From the NCBI GenBank assembly GCA_039621445.1, contig CP154954.1, positions 74,331,689-74,395,688 of the forward strand: DNA of 64,000 nt, read 5' to 3'. Source of the DNA: Euglena gracilis. Its lineage: Eukaryota; Euglenida; Euglenophyceae; Euglenales. The notes beneath the pieces are model-generated. The model was not told where the DNA came from. It was given only the letters and a program-made list of their open reading frames with translations, and did no database searches. A program made the position numbers and the translations under genes. Positions 18,330-30,404 of the stretch are shown here, piece by piece. Within the stretch, counting starts at the first letter, position 1; each line of letters opens with the position of its first letter.

Positions 18330-18660
18330 TATATTTGGGGGGGGGGGCTTTATATTCGGGGCGAAAAATCAAACTTTTTGGGTGGCCTCTATGACCTTCG
18401 GCGGCGTTCAAATGTTGCCCAAATACCATTTTTATGCCAAACTTTCGTTGTGTACCACCTATTTTCCCAAAAAAAAATGGCAATTAGTATCCAAAAAGAG
18501 CATCTTTGGTGAAAAGATGTTGTATGCACCCAAAAATTTTCAATTTTTTCCTGAACGACACAATCTGGCTCCCATCAGCTGGGGTTATTATTTGGGCGGC
18601 AAAACGAAACCCCCCAGGGGGGGCTTTATATTTGGGGGGCTTTATATTTGGGGTGTTTTT
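18330..18660. repeat. TTATATTTGGGG repeat block
   Basis: Words GGGGCTTTATATTTGGGG occur on both sides of an unassigned 200-base middle. The block is related to the TTATTTGGGG words of family D. Confidence 0.5.
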
Positions 18661-18886
18661 ACAATGAAAGAGGAAAAGGATTTATTTGGTGATTCCCCCG
18701 TTTCTTGCTTCTGAGAAAGGGGTCGCGCGTGCGTGTGGTCCGAAGGATGGCACAGCGTTCGTTCGGTAGTGCGTCAAACACGCGCAGCAACCCAGGCAAT
18801 GGCTGGAAATGTGCCAAACCTTATGCAAAGCTCGAAAGGCTCAGGTGAGGGTCCCCATCTCAGCACTGGCCCGTCGCTCCCCCCAG

Positions 18887-18958
18887 GCTACGACGTTGTG
18901 CTGGACCTCCCCACCCTGGTCCGCATCCTCGATGGCGACATCACTGGCTGCACAGGCG
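18887..18958 (+). CDS. Exon: PstS-like module 2, L-x-G-x-I-T motif
   Basis: A canonical acceptor (CGCTCCCCCCAG) precedes YDVVLDLPTLVRILDGDITG. The PstS family carries L-V-L-x(3)-L-x-x-I-Y-L-G-x-I-x-x-W at the lobe boundary; here LDLPTLVRILDGDIT matches residue by residue, with D replacing the loop residue after L. Upstream, CAG|GTGAGG at 18843-18844 could be a donor, which would imply an intron of only 42 bp. The right end is estimated because the sequence runs into a GGCGGGGC stretch without a good donor. Confidence 0.65.
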
Positions 18959-18984
18959 GGGCTGGTTTGGTAATCCCCCTTTAC

Positions 18985-19115
18985 GGGGTATATATACATG
19001 TATACATATGTAATATATACATGTGTATGCATATTTTTGTATGTATATGTATTCATATGTATATATGTATGCACGTATATAATATGGATGTATATGTATG
19101 CAAACATACACACCT
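18985..19115. repeat. ATATGT-rich low-complexity block
   Basis: Degenerate TATG/TATA repeats. Confidence 0.8.
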
Positions 19116-19524
19116 ATTATAATAGTTAGTGGCCTTTTTTAACAAAAGATTTGACAAAGATTGCCATGTGGGTGTCCCGATCAATTACGCATCCTATGGA
19201 GTTCCCCTGTTGTCTAACCCCCCGTTGCCATTGACCGCAGTTCAGGGCAGAACAGGAAATCGTCCAAACAGCCAGGGTGGTGGATGGGGGTCGACCCCCC
19301 CCACCAACCCCTCCCGTATTATCGGGATCACCATTTTCGACCCCAAAATTTTCGGCGACGGGTGTGTTTTTGGGTTACTCTGTTTGCAGACCTGCATGGT
19401 TTGCCTTGCTAGACGAGATGTTTTTTTTCTGCCGAACTGATTGTTTTGGTGTTTTTCTTTTGGTTCTCTTTCTCCACAGCCGTGAAGCAAACCAAGCTTT
19501 TCACAGATGCCTCCTCCGGCCGTG

Positions 19525-19606
19525 CCCCGGCGAATTGTCATGCCCTGGAAATGTCAGGGTCCTTTTTACCGGCCAACCTGTCAGGTGACAATTTCCTGTG
19601 GGGGGG
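19525..19606 (+). repeat. Family B element, degraded copy
   Basis: It contains AATTGTCATGCCCTGG, TACCGGCCAACCTGTCAGGT and GACAATTTCCTG, a diverged version of the 763-872 copy. Confidence 0.65.
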
Positions 19607-19756
19607 TTTGGCAAGGTCTCCCAAATACATTTGTATATATTTGGGCGGGATTTCAAACCCCGCAGCGGGAAAGCTTTCTATTTGGGAGGTTTGGGGGGTC
19701 TTTACTCTCAGCTTTGGTCTTCGTTTCCATGGCTCGATGCCTCTCCTGCCCCCGGC

Positions 19757-19852
19757 TCCACCCGGACATCTTGGCCCTGAACCCCAACGGCTTCCAGGAC
19801 GCGAACGGCGCCCCCATCACCAACGCCAGCCAACGCATTGGGCTGGTCAATG
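19757..19852 (+). CDS. Exon: PstS-like module 2, H-P-D-I-x-x-L-N-P segment
   Basis: The frame reads HPDILALNPNGFQDANGAPI, then TNASQRIGLVNG. PstS proteins follow the L-G-x-I motif with W-x-D-P-x-I-x-x-L-N-P and then a strand preceding the R-x-D-x-S-G-T-T segment; this frame supplies HPDILALNPN and a following I-x-L-V strand. The donor AATG|GTCCGT at 19853 is plausible. The acceptor side shows no AG close by. Joining the preceding exon's DITG to HPDIL would recreate the family pattern. Confidence 0.65.
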
Positions 19853-21375
19853 GTCCGTCAGGGCTGCCATCCTTCAAGTGCTGGAAAAGCTTTGCGGTAT
19901 TATTTCCCGCATACATTTTCACATCCTATTGGTCAAAGCAGTGCATGCTCTGTTTTGCCTCAGCCCAAAAAAGCGACGTGCTTGAAATGCAAAAAAAATG
20001 GAATGCATTTTTTTGCCTTTTTTATGCCGTGTATATTGTGGGCAAGCGCACTGGTGGGACAATTCGCGTTTTCGCGGGTCGCTGTACCATGGACACTGAG
20101 GATGTTGGGACACATTCTCCAAAAACAGTATTTTGAGGGGGAAAAATGATTTTCATGGTGGATTTTTGCCTTTTGGATGGTCAAAGTGGGCATTCCTAGT
20201 GCACCACCATACTTAGGCGGCGTAAATTGCCCAAAATTTCTGACACGTCAGAAACAGAAGAGGAAGAGGAAAACTGCTTCCAAAAATGGCCCATTTTTTT
20301 GAGGTTTCTGGAAGAGGTCCCGATTACGGCCAATTCTGATGGACGATTGGCTTGTAGTAACGGAGTCCTATAAAGTCCAAAACAGACCCGAAGCGGCACT
20401 TTTATTTTCAAATATTATGCAAATGAACAAAATCAATACAAAAAATACAAAAAAAAAACAGGAAGAAAGAGGACATTCTCACCTGGTTTCTGCTGCCGCC
20501 CGCGATGAAAGAACTCGTAACGGTAAAAAAGAGAAACACAAAAAACAGGAAGCGGTAAAAATGACATTCCGCTTCAAAATGAGGCATAGATCACAGGAAA
20601 CTGAACACGAAGAATCATATTCAATGTGATAGAAACAGAACATGCCTGAAATTTTTCAGAAACAAAAAGGGAGCGGAAACCCGCTTTGATAGAAAACAGA
20701 AAAACTGAAGTGCAAAATCTGATGCCAGTGTGTGATGTCCAACAAAGCAGCGGTCCTTTCATAAATAACATCGAAAAGAAACAGAGAAGTGAATATTTGT
20801 CACAAGGAAACCGACAAAATGCACAAAAGAAATTGCCCATAGCATATATGCACGACGAATTGTAAGACACAACACAATACAGACTTTTACTGCTTCTGTC
20901 GGCGACTAAACTGCTCAGGCATAAGGAGGCGATCAGGAAAACCCTGTGAAAAAGCAAAACAAGAAATGAGCAGTTTTGCGCTTCTTTTAACTGGAGGAGA
21001 GAAATTTTACCATGTAAGGATCCCAAACTGAATACATCGGACCGAGAACAACACTGAACCATCTGAATAGAGTAACAAAAGTTACACACCGCAGAATGAA
21101 ATACCCAACGTACGTAAAAGTCTCAACGAACTTTCATTGAAAGGTGTATTGTTTTCCCTTTCATAAGAAAAAAATCAATTTCGTATGAATGAAGGGTGTT
21201 TCCGCTTCATTATGGTGTACAAATCGTTTTTGATCTGGCATTGCACCTCAAACATAAATCTTCAGTGGAGAAGGACAACAGAAGTATCTCCAGTGTGGTC
21301 TATCTAGCCAGACATACCATTCCAATCTGTAGAGCAGCAAAAGTAGCAACGAATGTAACCCTGTTCCCTCTGCAG
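19853..21375. other. Intron sequence, A-rich in its second half
   Basis: No repeat partner or coding frame was recognised. The plus strand is markedly A-rich from about 20390 to 21180. Confidence 0.35.
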
Positions 21376-21461
21376 CCACATCTCCTCGTCTTCCAGCAGC
21401 TTTGGGACCGACTGTCCCGTGGTGTCTGCCTTCGCCAGCTTCTTCGGAGGCATGTGTTCTG
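21376..21461 (+). CDS. Exon: PstS-like module 2, ligand-contact segment
   Basis: A strong acceptor (CTGTTCCCTCTGCAG) and a TCTG|GTCTGT donor bound 86 bases. The frame ends SSSSFGTDCPVVSAFASFFG. This matches the R-x-D-x-S-G-T-T...F helix segment that follows the strand of the previous exon. It parallels DSDVTLVYKSAMYAFSATF in module 1, with the pattern S/D-x-T-x(2)-V-x-S-A-x-A-F. The arginine of the motif would lie in another exon or is absent. Confidence 0.5.
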
Positions 21462-23520
21462 GTCTGTGGAGAAACAGTGGGAAAATATGTACATAATCCT
21501 GCAATCTGTGGGAAATGAGACTGAAATCATTTATTTATCATTTATCATATTTATCATCATTTATTTCCAAAAAGTTGATGTAAAACACAGCCAAATTGTC
21601 CATTTTTTCTGATTTTGCATTCTGTTTGCAAAACACTCTCTTCTTTTAGCTCTCTACCCGAACCAAACAGCACCATCTTTAAAAAAAAAAACAGCCAGAT
21701 TTTTGCCATCTGTATCTGCCATAGTCCGGCATGATGATATCTGCTTATATATTAGGTAGTAGTTCGCGAACGTGTGAACCCAACGTGTCCCAATTACTGT
21801 AGCACAACAGATATTTTCTACACAGAGCAATAAGAAGCCGGTGACATACCACTGCTACGGAGACATCCGACGAAACGTCGGATGTATGTGCAAGAAGATT
21901 TGCTGCAGTTGCATGGCCGTTTTCCTGGCCATGACCCGCGTGACACACCCGGAGGTCGGTAAGCACTGGTGTGGGGAGAACCTTTGCCAAATAATTATTG
22001 TGGCCGGGAAAGCTTCCGGTTTTGAGGCCGGCGGTAGGGAATGGTTGGATGGTTGATTGGATGGCGATGAACACCCTTGCCAAGTAGACGGGGGTGTCCG
22101 GACCGTCCAGTTTGTCACTTTTACAGGAAATACAAATGCCCATACAATCCATGGCCAATGAATGCTCCCCGTCCGGACCGTCTTGAACGTCAGATTAGTA
22201 TTCAATGGGTAGGGGGAGAGGTGGGGTCGCACCCCCCGGGGGTGGGTGTGAGCTGGTGGGTTGGTCCGCTGGACCCAGGGGGGTGCTCCATGGGTCGGTC
22301 CGGCTTGGCCAAAGGCCAGGCCGGCAAAAATATGTTCCAAAAGGCTTCGGTGGGTTTTGGGTGGCGGGTGGACTGGGGGGGGGTTGTGGTTGCCCCCCTA
22401 CCCTGGGGTCATTTAGTGATCTATAGTCCCTCCCCTTGCGGGGGCGAGGTGGTAAAGGGGCCCCAACCCACTGTGGGGGGGGGGGTCGGGTGGGAGCAGG
22501 GAGTATTTTTTTAAGACGTAAATTTTTTGAAATTTTTAGGGCGTTTTTGATGGTTTTCGAAGGTTTATTATCATTATCAAAGATTTTAGGCGTCTATTTT
22601 CCAAGTGAAGTGCAAGGGTAATCCCGGCATCGAACACGGATCCAAAATAAAAAACCTTTTTTTTCGGATGGACAATGTTCCAGCGATGCCTGAAATAATT
22701 TTTCCCTCGCGGCTTGTTTTTGCCGAGATTGCAACTTCTTTTTTGCTCGAATTTCGATAATTTTCACAGAATTATTTTTTTCGAGGTTCTTTAAATTATG
22801 TTGACACTTTCAAGGTGTTTTTAAAGGGTTTTTGAGGGTTTTTAAGGTGCATTAATTATATACCCTGCTCCCACCCAAGAGATCCCCCCCCCTTAGATGC
22901 TGGGAGGAGTTGTCCAAACCCACCCCACTCTTTGGTTCCAAAGAAAAAGCAAACAAAAGTTCTTCTGGTTGCTGCGCTCTGGAAAATGCAAAAAATCTTT
23001 CACTTTTGAGGAAAACAGTTTTGGACTTTATAGTGTTCTCCCACAAAATAATAATGCTCAAAATTTTCAAAAATATTTTTTGAATTTTTTTTTCAAAGAA
23101 TCAACAGTTTCGTTTTGAAGATTTTCCTGCCCGCTACTGTTTCGAGGAATGAGCTGGGTCCGGACCATGTTGGGTCCGGACCTTCTCTCTCAGGGTGTCC
23201 CAGGCACCCAGATAACTGTCTTGTCAGGTGACAGTTCTTGGGTGGAGATATAGGCGCCTCCTGGTTTCTGCATTTCTGCACTACATTTTTTTCCCTTGCT
23301 GGATTTTGCCCAGTGTTCTTAAGCCATCATTCAGCAGAATGAAAGATGCAGCCCTGCTGTGACTTGGGACTCCGGAGCGATTCGTAATGTGTCGGAGGAG
23401 CTCCAGACCCCGCGCAAAAATGTTTGTATAGACAGCATGTTTTATCAATCAAATTTTCATGTGGGAACCAATACGTCCATACCCACCCTCCCGGGTACAG
23501 TCCACACCTAAAATCACACC
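21462..23520. other. Intron sequence with G-run block
   Basis: G-run and GGGTGGG-rich sequence at 22200-22500 probably marks element remnants. GGTCCGGACC palindromes occur at 23159 and 23174, and a family B fragment (TTGTCAGGTGACAGTTCTTGG) lies near 23220-23242. No exon was recognised. Confidence 0.35.
21863..21885. repeat. Perfect 10-bp hairpin
   Basis: ACATCCGACG, loop AAA, CGTCGGATGT. Confidence 0.85.
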
Positions 23521-23775
23521 CAGGGGGTTTTTTTTTTAGTCGTGGACCCCCTCCCCCGGGGGGAGGGGGGGTAGGGTGGGTGGGTCCCCTGGACCCCCCT
23601 CCCCCAGGGGGGTGTGGGCTTGTGGGTATTTCTTTTCCGGCGCAGAAGGCGCCGAAAATTATGAAAAGGTGCTATTTTTAGCATTTTGGGCCGTTTTGGG
23701 GCAAAAGTGGGTGGGTCCCCCGGCCCCCCCCCTCCCCCGGGGGGCCCCTCCCCCCGGTCTTAAAGGAAACCCCTG
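23521..23775 (+). mobile_element. hAT-like MITE with perfect 8-bp target duplication
   Basis: The left end is CAGGGGGTTTTTTTTTTAG and the right end, in complement, is CAGGGGTTTCCTTTAAGACC. The octamer ATCACACC lies directly before (23513-23520) and directly after (23776-23783). The interior has G/C runs and the core GGCGCAGAAGGCGCCGAAAA. There is no ORF. CAGGG ends with 8-bp duplications are the hallmark of hAT transposons. Confidence 0.9.
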
Positions 23776-23889
23776 ATCACACCTTAATATTGTAACTAAT
23801 GGGATTTCCCCCCTACTCGTGTCAGTCATCTTTCCTGCAACCTCCTTCACAGTCCGCAATAGCCAGGTGATACAAAAGCATTCAGACTC

Positions 23890-24260
23890 GGATTCAGACC
23901 CCCCAAATAATATCCCCCCCAAATAATACTCTCCCTCCTGGAGACCTGACTTCGGCCGCCCAAATAATTTTCCTGTCCTATTTTAAAAAGTTGAGTTTTC
24001 CTTGGAGCTAGAACCTATTTTGTGCAAAATTCTCATGATTTCTATCATGTTCGGGTTGAAAATGGATGGAAAATTCCAAATTGCACCTTTTTGAGACAAA
24101 AAATCCACCCACCATGGGATTTGATGGTGTCAACATAGATACAATGCTTTTTGCGGTCAAACTTTTGCTCCAAAAATCACGAAACATTTTGCCAAATAAC
24201 ATCCCCCCTGGAGGGTGGATTTCAGCCGACCAAATAGAATCCCCGGGGGATATTATTTGG
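23890..24260. repeat. Family D-like AAATAATATCCCCC repeat
   Basis: AAATAATATCCCCC and GACTTCGGCCGCCCAAATAA words occur on the left, and CCAAATAACATCCCCCCTGG with GGGATATTATTTGGG on the right. Confidence 0.55.
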
Positions 24261-24454
24261 GTGGCGGTTCCAAGAGAGCTAGGTTGGTTCAGCCGAGGTT
24301 GATCGGAGCAGGCCTCTTTTTTTTTATTCCATTTAAATCTCTAGCAAGCGCATATGGAACGGGTGAGGGTTTGTGGTAGGGGAGGGTCGGGGGGTAGTGT
24401 GGACATTCCCAGACATTCCTAATTAGAGGCAAGGGTTTAGGGTGGGGATTGTGC

Positions 24455-24497
24455 TTAGTTTAGGGTTAGGGTTAGGATTAAGGTTAGGGTTGCAGAT
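24455..24497 (+). repeat. Interstitial TTAGGG repeats
   Basis: The sequence AGTTTAGGGTTAGGGTTAGG continues with ATTAAGGTTAGGG: four to five imperfect units of a telomere-type hexamer. It is too short to be a chromosome end. Confidence 0.75.
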
Positions 24498-24538
24498 GAG
24501 ATCTGGAAGGGCGTGGCCGGGGGCATGTGGGGTGTATA

Positions 24539-24715
24539 CAGGCGTGATTCCTGGCTGACCCCTCCCAGGGGAGGGGTGTCGGGCTGTGGGCATTTTCAGC
24601 CCGAAGCGCCGAAAATTTTTGGACCACAAGATTGACCCCAAAAAGTGGGTCCTCACGAGACTCCCCTCATGGGGGGAGGGTTGGCGGGTGTGGGCCCTAA
24701 AAAAATCCTCCTATC
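24539..24715 (+). repeat. Element remnant with CCGAAGCGCCGAAAATTTT core
   Basis: It begins CAGGCGTGATTCCTGG and carries the shared core CCCGAAGCGCCGAAAATTTT at about 24600. A possible right end is AAAAAAATCCTCCTA. No target duplication was found. Confidence 0.4.
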
Positions 24716-25149
24716 GAAGCACGTGAGTCCTCTCAGCGCGAATCATTTTGCTGCACTTGGAGACATGCCACGAACCCGGGCCCCCCCCCCACACCCCTCT
24801 GGACCGTTTTTGGCCCTGTACGGGGCCCCAAAAAGGGGTTCACACAGGACTTAGCCATTTTTTTTAGCCTTCCGGGGGTCAAAAAATCGATTTTTCGAAA
24901 ATTGCCCGAAACCGATGGGGAACTGCATGGACCACCCGGGGACCCAAACCAACCATGGGGGACCCAGCCTCCCGCCTCCCACTCCGGTGGCAAAACTCAA
25001 ACAATATCGACGTTTTCGACGTTTCGTCGTTTCGACGTGCACGCAGTTTGCACGTTTCCCAGATCTGCCACACACTTAAGTGCAAGTCCACCTTTTTTTT
25101 TTAAAGAAGTTTCAACCCATCAGCGCGATTGGGAGGTCTGGGGCCCCTC

Positions 25150-25557
<408 letters not shown>

Positions 25558-27664
25558 CCCCATGCGTCGTGCTGTCACATAACCCTGGCCAACATTAGCA
25601 TCCCGAATCAGCTGACTGGATCCCCTTGTGACCCCAAACGAAGCACGCACCAAAGTAAACATATGCACAAAGATGAATGTATGTATGTATCCATATTTAT
25701 ACATGTTTGTACTCATGGCAGGCGAGCGCTATGGAATGTTTTTGTCCTTGCTAACCTTTTGGACCAAAAAAAAACTGAAGGTGCCCCGTTAGGTCTTTTT
25801 CAGCCTGCCCTCTGCCCCTTTATTTGGGCACTGCCCACTCAAAGGGCACTGCCCCGTTGTATGGGAGGGGGGGGTTTACTCCACCCCGTACGTGGTCAAC
25901 TGATGTGCCAAAGTATTCCTTCTGTCCGTTCTTTTTTGGAACGTGCCCTCGGGATGTATGGGAAAAAAAGAAGTTCTTCGGTTTTGTGGTCGGTGGTTGC
26001 CGATCCCCCCTTTGGGGTAAGGTGGTAGGAGGGGGGTGTCTAAAACACAAATCGTTCCAAAATAGAAGAAAATTTCCATCTGGCGATGTGTGCGGCAGAA
26101 AATGAACCAAAATTTTAATGCCAAATTAATTTTTTGACGCTTTGGTGTTTTTCACACAATAACTCTTTTTAAAAAAAATTTCAAAACAACGAGCCATTTT
26201 CAAAGAATAATCAAGAATTTTTCAACAGTTTTGGCTTGGTATTTTTGCCCGGTAGTAGGCATTCCAGATGACACAATGAAATAAGAGCACACAGAAACAC
26301 ACCCTTTATGTTGGGAGAGGGGAGAAAATTGGTCGTATTAGATATTTCGGAGGATAAAGGAGAATTTTTTTTATTTAAAAAAGCGGTTCATTGGAAAACA
26401 GACGATCCCCCAGGCACGGCACGCTTTTATAGCGATTCCACTGGAATGATGGGCAACGACGCGGCATAATTAACCCCCCCCATTTAAACCAACCCCCCCC
26501 CCCCTTTTAACCCAACCTACCCTTCCAAACCGACCCATTGCAGAATTTCAACCAAAAAAATAAATAAACCGACCCATGGCAAGTTGGATGACAAACATGC
26601 ACAACATAATGAAAGCCGCCAACGGAAACAGCGTCCATGCTAATTGAATAGTTAGTATTGATGACCCAAAATTAGGATTCTACACCAAAAATTAGGCATT
26701 TGCTTCCAAATTTTGGAGTTGTGCTCAAATTGGGCATTTTCCTCCGAAAATTTGGTGTTGGAACCCAAAAATTACAAAATTAGGTATTTGCCATTTAAAA
26801 CTTGAAGTTTGCTCCCAAAATTAGGCATTTTGCCACCAAAAATTGGATATTACACCCAAAATTCAGCATTTGCCCCCGAAATTAAGAATTTGCATCCCAA
26901 ATTAGGCATTGGTCACTCAAAGTCTAACATCAACCCGCTCGTCACGCCGTCGGCCAGCAGTGTGCTCCCCCTGAAACCGACCCCCCGTCTAAACTGACCC
27001 CCTCCAGAATTTCCGCCAACCCAAAAGTCCCAAACCGACGGGTCGGTTTAAATAGGGGAGGGGTTTACGTCATTTGCAACCTTTGACCAGATATTTAAAA
27101 CATTTGCAATACAACCGTTGAATGTGTCTAATGCGTTCAATTTTTGAAAAAAGAGGGGGGGAAATGCAGGCACATGTGATGGGAATCACGGCCACGAACA
27201 TTTCTATTCACTCCAAACTTGCTCCACAGACAGCAATACCCCAACCATTGATTGGAGAGCCCCAGTCAGAGGGCATGCCAAGGATGTTGGGGGAAGCCCT
27301 GAGGGGGTCCGGAACCCCCTCCCAACGCAGAGGTGGGAGGGGGGTGAGTCGGAGACCTCCTTACCTCCAAATTGAAGATGCCGAAAATTTTTGGTTTTGT
27401 GGATGGTGAAAGGGTTTCAGCTCTTTGCCTCCTGCACGAATCATTTGAAACCCTAAAACTTTGTGGAGCAAAGAGCAAATGCTTAACTGATGAATTTGGG
27501 TGTCACTTCGACTCCCCATCCTTGCACTAAAAGCAATAAAAGAAGATATATGAACAAGTTTGATTGCTTTGATCGCTCAGAAATATTGATTTTTTTCCCC
27601 CGAATGACGAAGTGTCAAATGTCATTGTCGTGTACCAAATTCTCAGGGGCTCATGTCGCGTTCC
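25558..27664. other. Intron sequence, few landmarks
   Basis: From 26660 to 26910 there are degenerate AAATTAGGCATTTGC words forming a loose tandem repeat. At 26930-26960 a short patch reads NINPLVTPSASSV, which resembles the PstS V-x-P-T-x-x-S-V turn but is too short to call. G/C-run element remnants lie at 25865-26040 and 27285-27410. Confidence 0.35.
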
Positions 27665-27733
27665 AAATGCTTAACGCCACGACAGAAGGGTCATTGACAG
27701 CAAACGACCCTTCTGTCGCGGCGTTGAGCATTT
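27665..27733. repeat. Long inverted repeat, 28-bp arms
   Basis: The left arm at 27665-27692 and the right arm at 27706-27733 pair over 28 bases with two mismatches around a 13-base loop. The arms include GACAGAAGGGTC and GACCCTTCTGTC. An RNA copy would fold into a pre-miRNA-sized hairpin. Confidence 0.85.
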
Positions 27734-27785
27734 CCCTCCCCAAGTAGTATTGCACTGCAGCACTATTGGACGGCCGCCTCCGGTG

Positions 27786-27968
27786 GGGGTGCAGCACTAT
27801 TAGGACCCGCAGCTCTATTGGACTAGGTACCCCTTAGTCCCGACCCATCACCGCAGGCACCCCTTTTCCCCACTTAATGTCCGACTCTGATGCTAGCGCA
27901 TTTCTCTATCTTTGCTGTGTTTTTTTGGGGGGTGCAGCGCTATTTGCACCCGCAGCTCTATTGGCCCG
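27786..27968 (+). repeat. Repeated GTGCAGCxCTATT motif pair
   Basis: The block GTGCAGCACTATTAGGACCC with GCAGCTCTATTGG at about 27788-27822 recurs as GTGCAGCGCTATTTGCACCC with GCAGCTCTATTGG at 27934-27968. Confidence 0.65.
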
Positions 27969-28261
27969 TGAAAGATCATGTCCAATATGGGAGTGGGGGG
28001 TAAAATCTCTTCTTGGCAGTCAAATGTTCCCACCCACAATTGACGGCCCCCCGTTTTATGCCAGTCCATTGGTCAGCAGTCCCATATGCTGCAAGTCACG
28101 AGAGGCTGGAATTCCAAAAAAAACCAAAGGTATTTTTTGGTGCGTATGTACTCTGCACGGGTGAATCTTTCATATTATTGAAACTGCGCAGCACTGTTAG
28201 GGGGGGGGGGCGGGTTTATTCAAGGGAGGGGGTGGGTTGGGTTGCTTCCATTTCTTCCTCT

Positions 28262-28430
28262 ACCGGCCCGTCCGCAGGCTGCAGCGATCGCCCGGAGTCG
28301 TCCTGGACCCCACCCCGGCGGCCATCCTGGCTTGTGCCCGCTCCGTGCCCTTCTCGGCGACTGTCTGGGTCACTGACCGCGGCGGCCGATGGGTTGTGTC
28401 GGGACCAGATGTTGGAGTGGAGGGTTTCCG
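28262..28430 (+). CDS. Exon: PstS-like module 2, V-x-P-T segment
   Basis: The frame reads SPGVVLDPTPAAILACARSV, then PFSATVWVTDRGGRWVVSG. In the family, the segment after the A-I-x-Y turn reads G-x-V-x-P-T-x-x-S-I/A-x-x-A; SPGVVLDPTPAAILACARSV fits well and parallels TNIVVDASVKTTTFALLELG of module 1. CCGCAG at 28276 may be the acceptor. The right end is unresolved. Confidence 0.5.
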
Positions 28431-28539
28431 ATGCCGGTGTACTCCCTCAGATGCTCTCACGAGCTTTGAAGGATTTCAGGGATTTCTCCTTCGTTGTGGA
28501 TGCTTTGTTGTTCAACGAGAGTCGTACCTGCCACCCCCC

Positions 28540-28705
28540 ACCCAACCGGGCAATCGACGCCCCCGGGCAATTGTCACCCCCTGTCTATGCCGGCCAATTT
28601 GTCCCCCCCCCCTGGAAATTGTCACCCCCCCCATCACCCCCCTCCCCCTCCGTGCTGCCCAATTTGTTGAGCGACAATTGCCCGGGGGGGGGGGCGGGCA
28701 TGTGG
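28540..28705 (+). repeat. Family C element (GGGCAATTGTCACCCC)
   Basis: It begins GGGCAATCGACGCCCCCGGG and ends GCGACAATTGCCCGGGGG, with inverted GGGCAATTGTC ends. The interior has GCCGGCCAATTTGTC. A second copy lies at 43908-44022. It is related in layout to family B. Confidence 0.65.
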
Positions 28706-28749
28706 ATATCGCATGACGGACAAACAGACGCAATAACGGACAAAGATTG

Positions 28750-29298
28750 ATTCGGGGAATAACCAACTCAATGCTTTGTAATATATATTTTCCCCACTGG
28801 GGTGAGCCACTGGAGGCAGAAGGGTGTGAAGGGACGGACAGCGACTCACCCCTGACGGGCTGGAGCTGACCTCCTCGTCAGATGCTGGGTGCTACCCCCT
28901 GTCCTTCGCAGTGTACCTCGTTGCTTCGGACAGGCCTGTCTTCTTTTTCTCGTATTGCTGATTTCCCCCTCACAATCACCAGTATGAAATGGAATTGTTG
29001 GGGAACAGTCCCGAGGCAAATTTTCCGCAACATTTCAGCCTATTTTTTCTTTTAAATTTTGGTGTGGATGTTCGCAGTTCATGGATCTTGTGTTTTTCCA
29101 GTATCCTTGTTTTCAGTTTTTCCTATTAACATTTTTAAGGAACAATAAGACTAATTATCATTTATTTCTGTTTTCCAAGTTTGTATTTTGAACGTTTGAA
29201 GCTGAATGCACCAGCAAGTGCAATAAATATGCATTGAATTATGAAACACGTCAATGCATCTAAACATGAATTGAGCGGTTTGCGGTTCAGTAACCCCC
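28750..29298. other. Intron sequence, nothing recognised
   Basis: No exon or repeat partner was recognised. Confidence 0.35.
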
Positions 29299-29522
29299 CC
29301 CCCCAAATAACCTGGCGGGGTCCTTGCTCCTGGCGGGGGCCAAATAACTTGGCGGGGGGAGGGGCTAAAAAGTTGGTTCCAGTAACCTGGCACCCCGCCT
29401 TTTCAGGCAAAATTCCTTTGCGCCGCCGAAAAAGGGGCCCAAATGACCTGGCGGGGGGGGGGGCAGGGTCAAAAGTTGGTTCCAATAACCTGGCACCCCG
29501 CCAGGTTATTTGGGGGGGGGTT
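29299..29522. repeat. AAATAACCTGGCGGGG repeat element
   Basis: The words CCAAATAACCTGGCGGGG and, inverted, CCCCGCCAGGTTATTTGG bound a 220-base block. The internal phrase AAGTTGGTTCCARTAACCTGGCACCCCGCC occurs twice, at about 29372 and 29473. Confidence 0.65.
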
Positions 29523-29737
29523 AGCACATTGGTAGAAACGTGCACGGTCGTGTTTTCATTGATGGCCGCAGCGCATATAAATATAAAACAACACACATCC
29601 TGGAAATTTGGCTTGAGCAGGACTTTACCCGGACACCAGGGTGTAGGTGTTCGCGGCCGTGAAACCCTCGAGCTTCGTGACGGTCGGTCACCCCCAGTGT
29701 CTGAGCGGTCAGCGGTGGCCTGCCGCAGACCCCCCAG

Positions 29738-29924
29738 TGCGACAACGCCTCCGGGAACGCCGACGACGACGCCGCCATCGACGCCGAGGCGGCCGCCTTC
29801 CTGACGTGGGTGTTCACGAACAACAACACGGCCGAGGCCCTGGAGGGCGCCGGGGTGGCGATGCTGGCCGACCTCTCCCCCGCCGTGACGGCCGCAAACA
29901 CACTGGTCGTGTCCCTGCCCAGCT
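29738..29924 (+). CDS. Exon: PstS-like module 2, C-terminal helix and strand
   Basis: A GACCCCCCAG acceptor opens the frame CDNASGNADDDAAIDAEAAA, then FLTWVFTNNNTAEALEGAGV, AMLADLSPAVTAANTLVVSL and PSC. The A-A-F-L-x-W-V-x-T-N helix, the G-V-A-x-L-x-x-L-S-P-x-V segment and the closing strand to a cysteine are the classic end of a PstS-like domain. It parallels the two last exons of module 1. The T|GT junction at 29924-29925 has the same phase as in module 1. Confidence 0.65.
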
Positions 29925-30404
29925 GTGGGACTGATGGCTTAAAGTCTGCTGTACTCCATATTTGCCAAAAGAAGGGGAACCCCCCACTTGGGAAACAAGC
30001 AAGCCTGAGATCCTGTCAGGCTTCTGCCTGGGTAACCGGGCGTAGCCTACCCAAGTCTCTGGTGCGTTTTGACCTGCAACCTGTAACGTGGGGAGTTGCC
30101 AGGATTTGGTTCTGTTGAAACTGTCAAGATCGAAAATTCATTGGCTTTTCCCATGCCAAACTATCAAAGTTTCCACATAGTCTCATATCATAGAAATATG
30201 TCAAAGCCGACGTGTCCATTGATGGTTTTCTGCAGGGGGTGCAGCCTGATTTTGCCTCCAAGGGCCTGCTGATCGTTATGTGCATTGTATGCATAATTTT
30301 GATGCCCCCTGGCCCAATTGAAATAGCTTCCGGGCTGTTGATGTATACCGTTTCTTTTTTCAAAAATAAAGAAGCATCAAAAAGAATCAACTCATCAAAT
30401 AACT

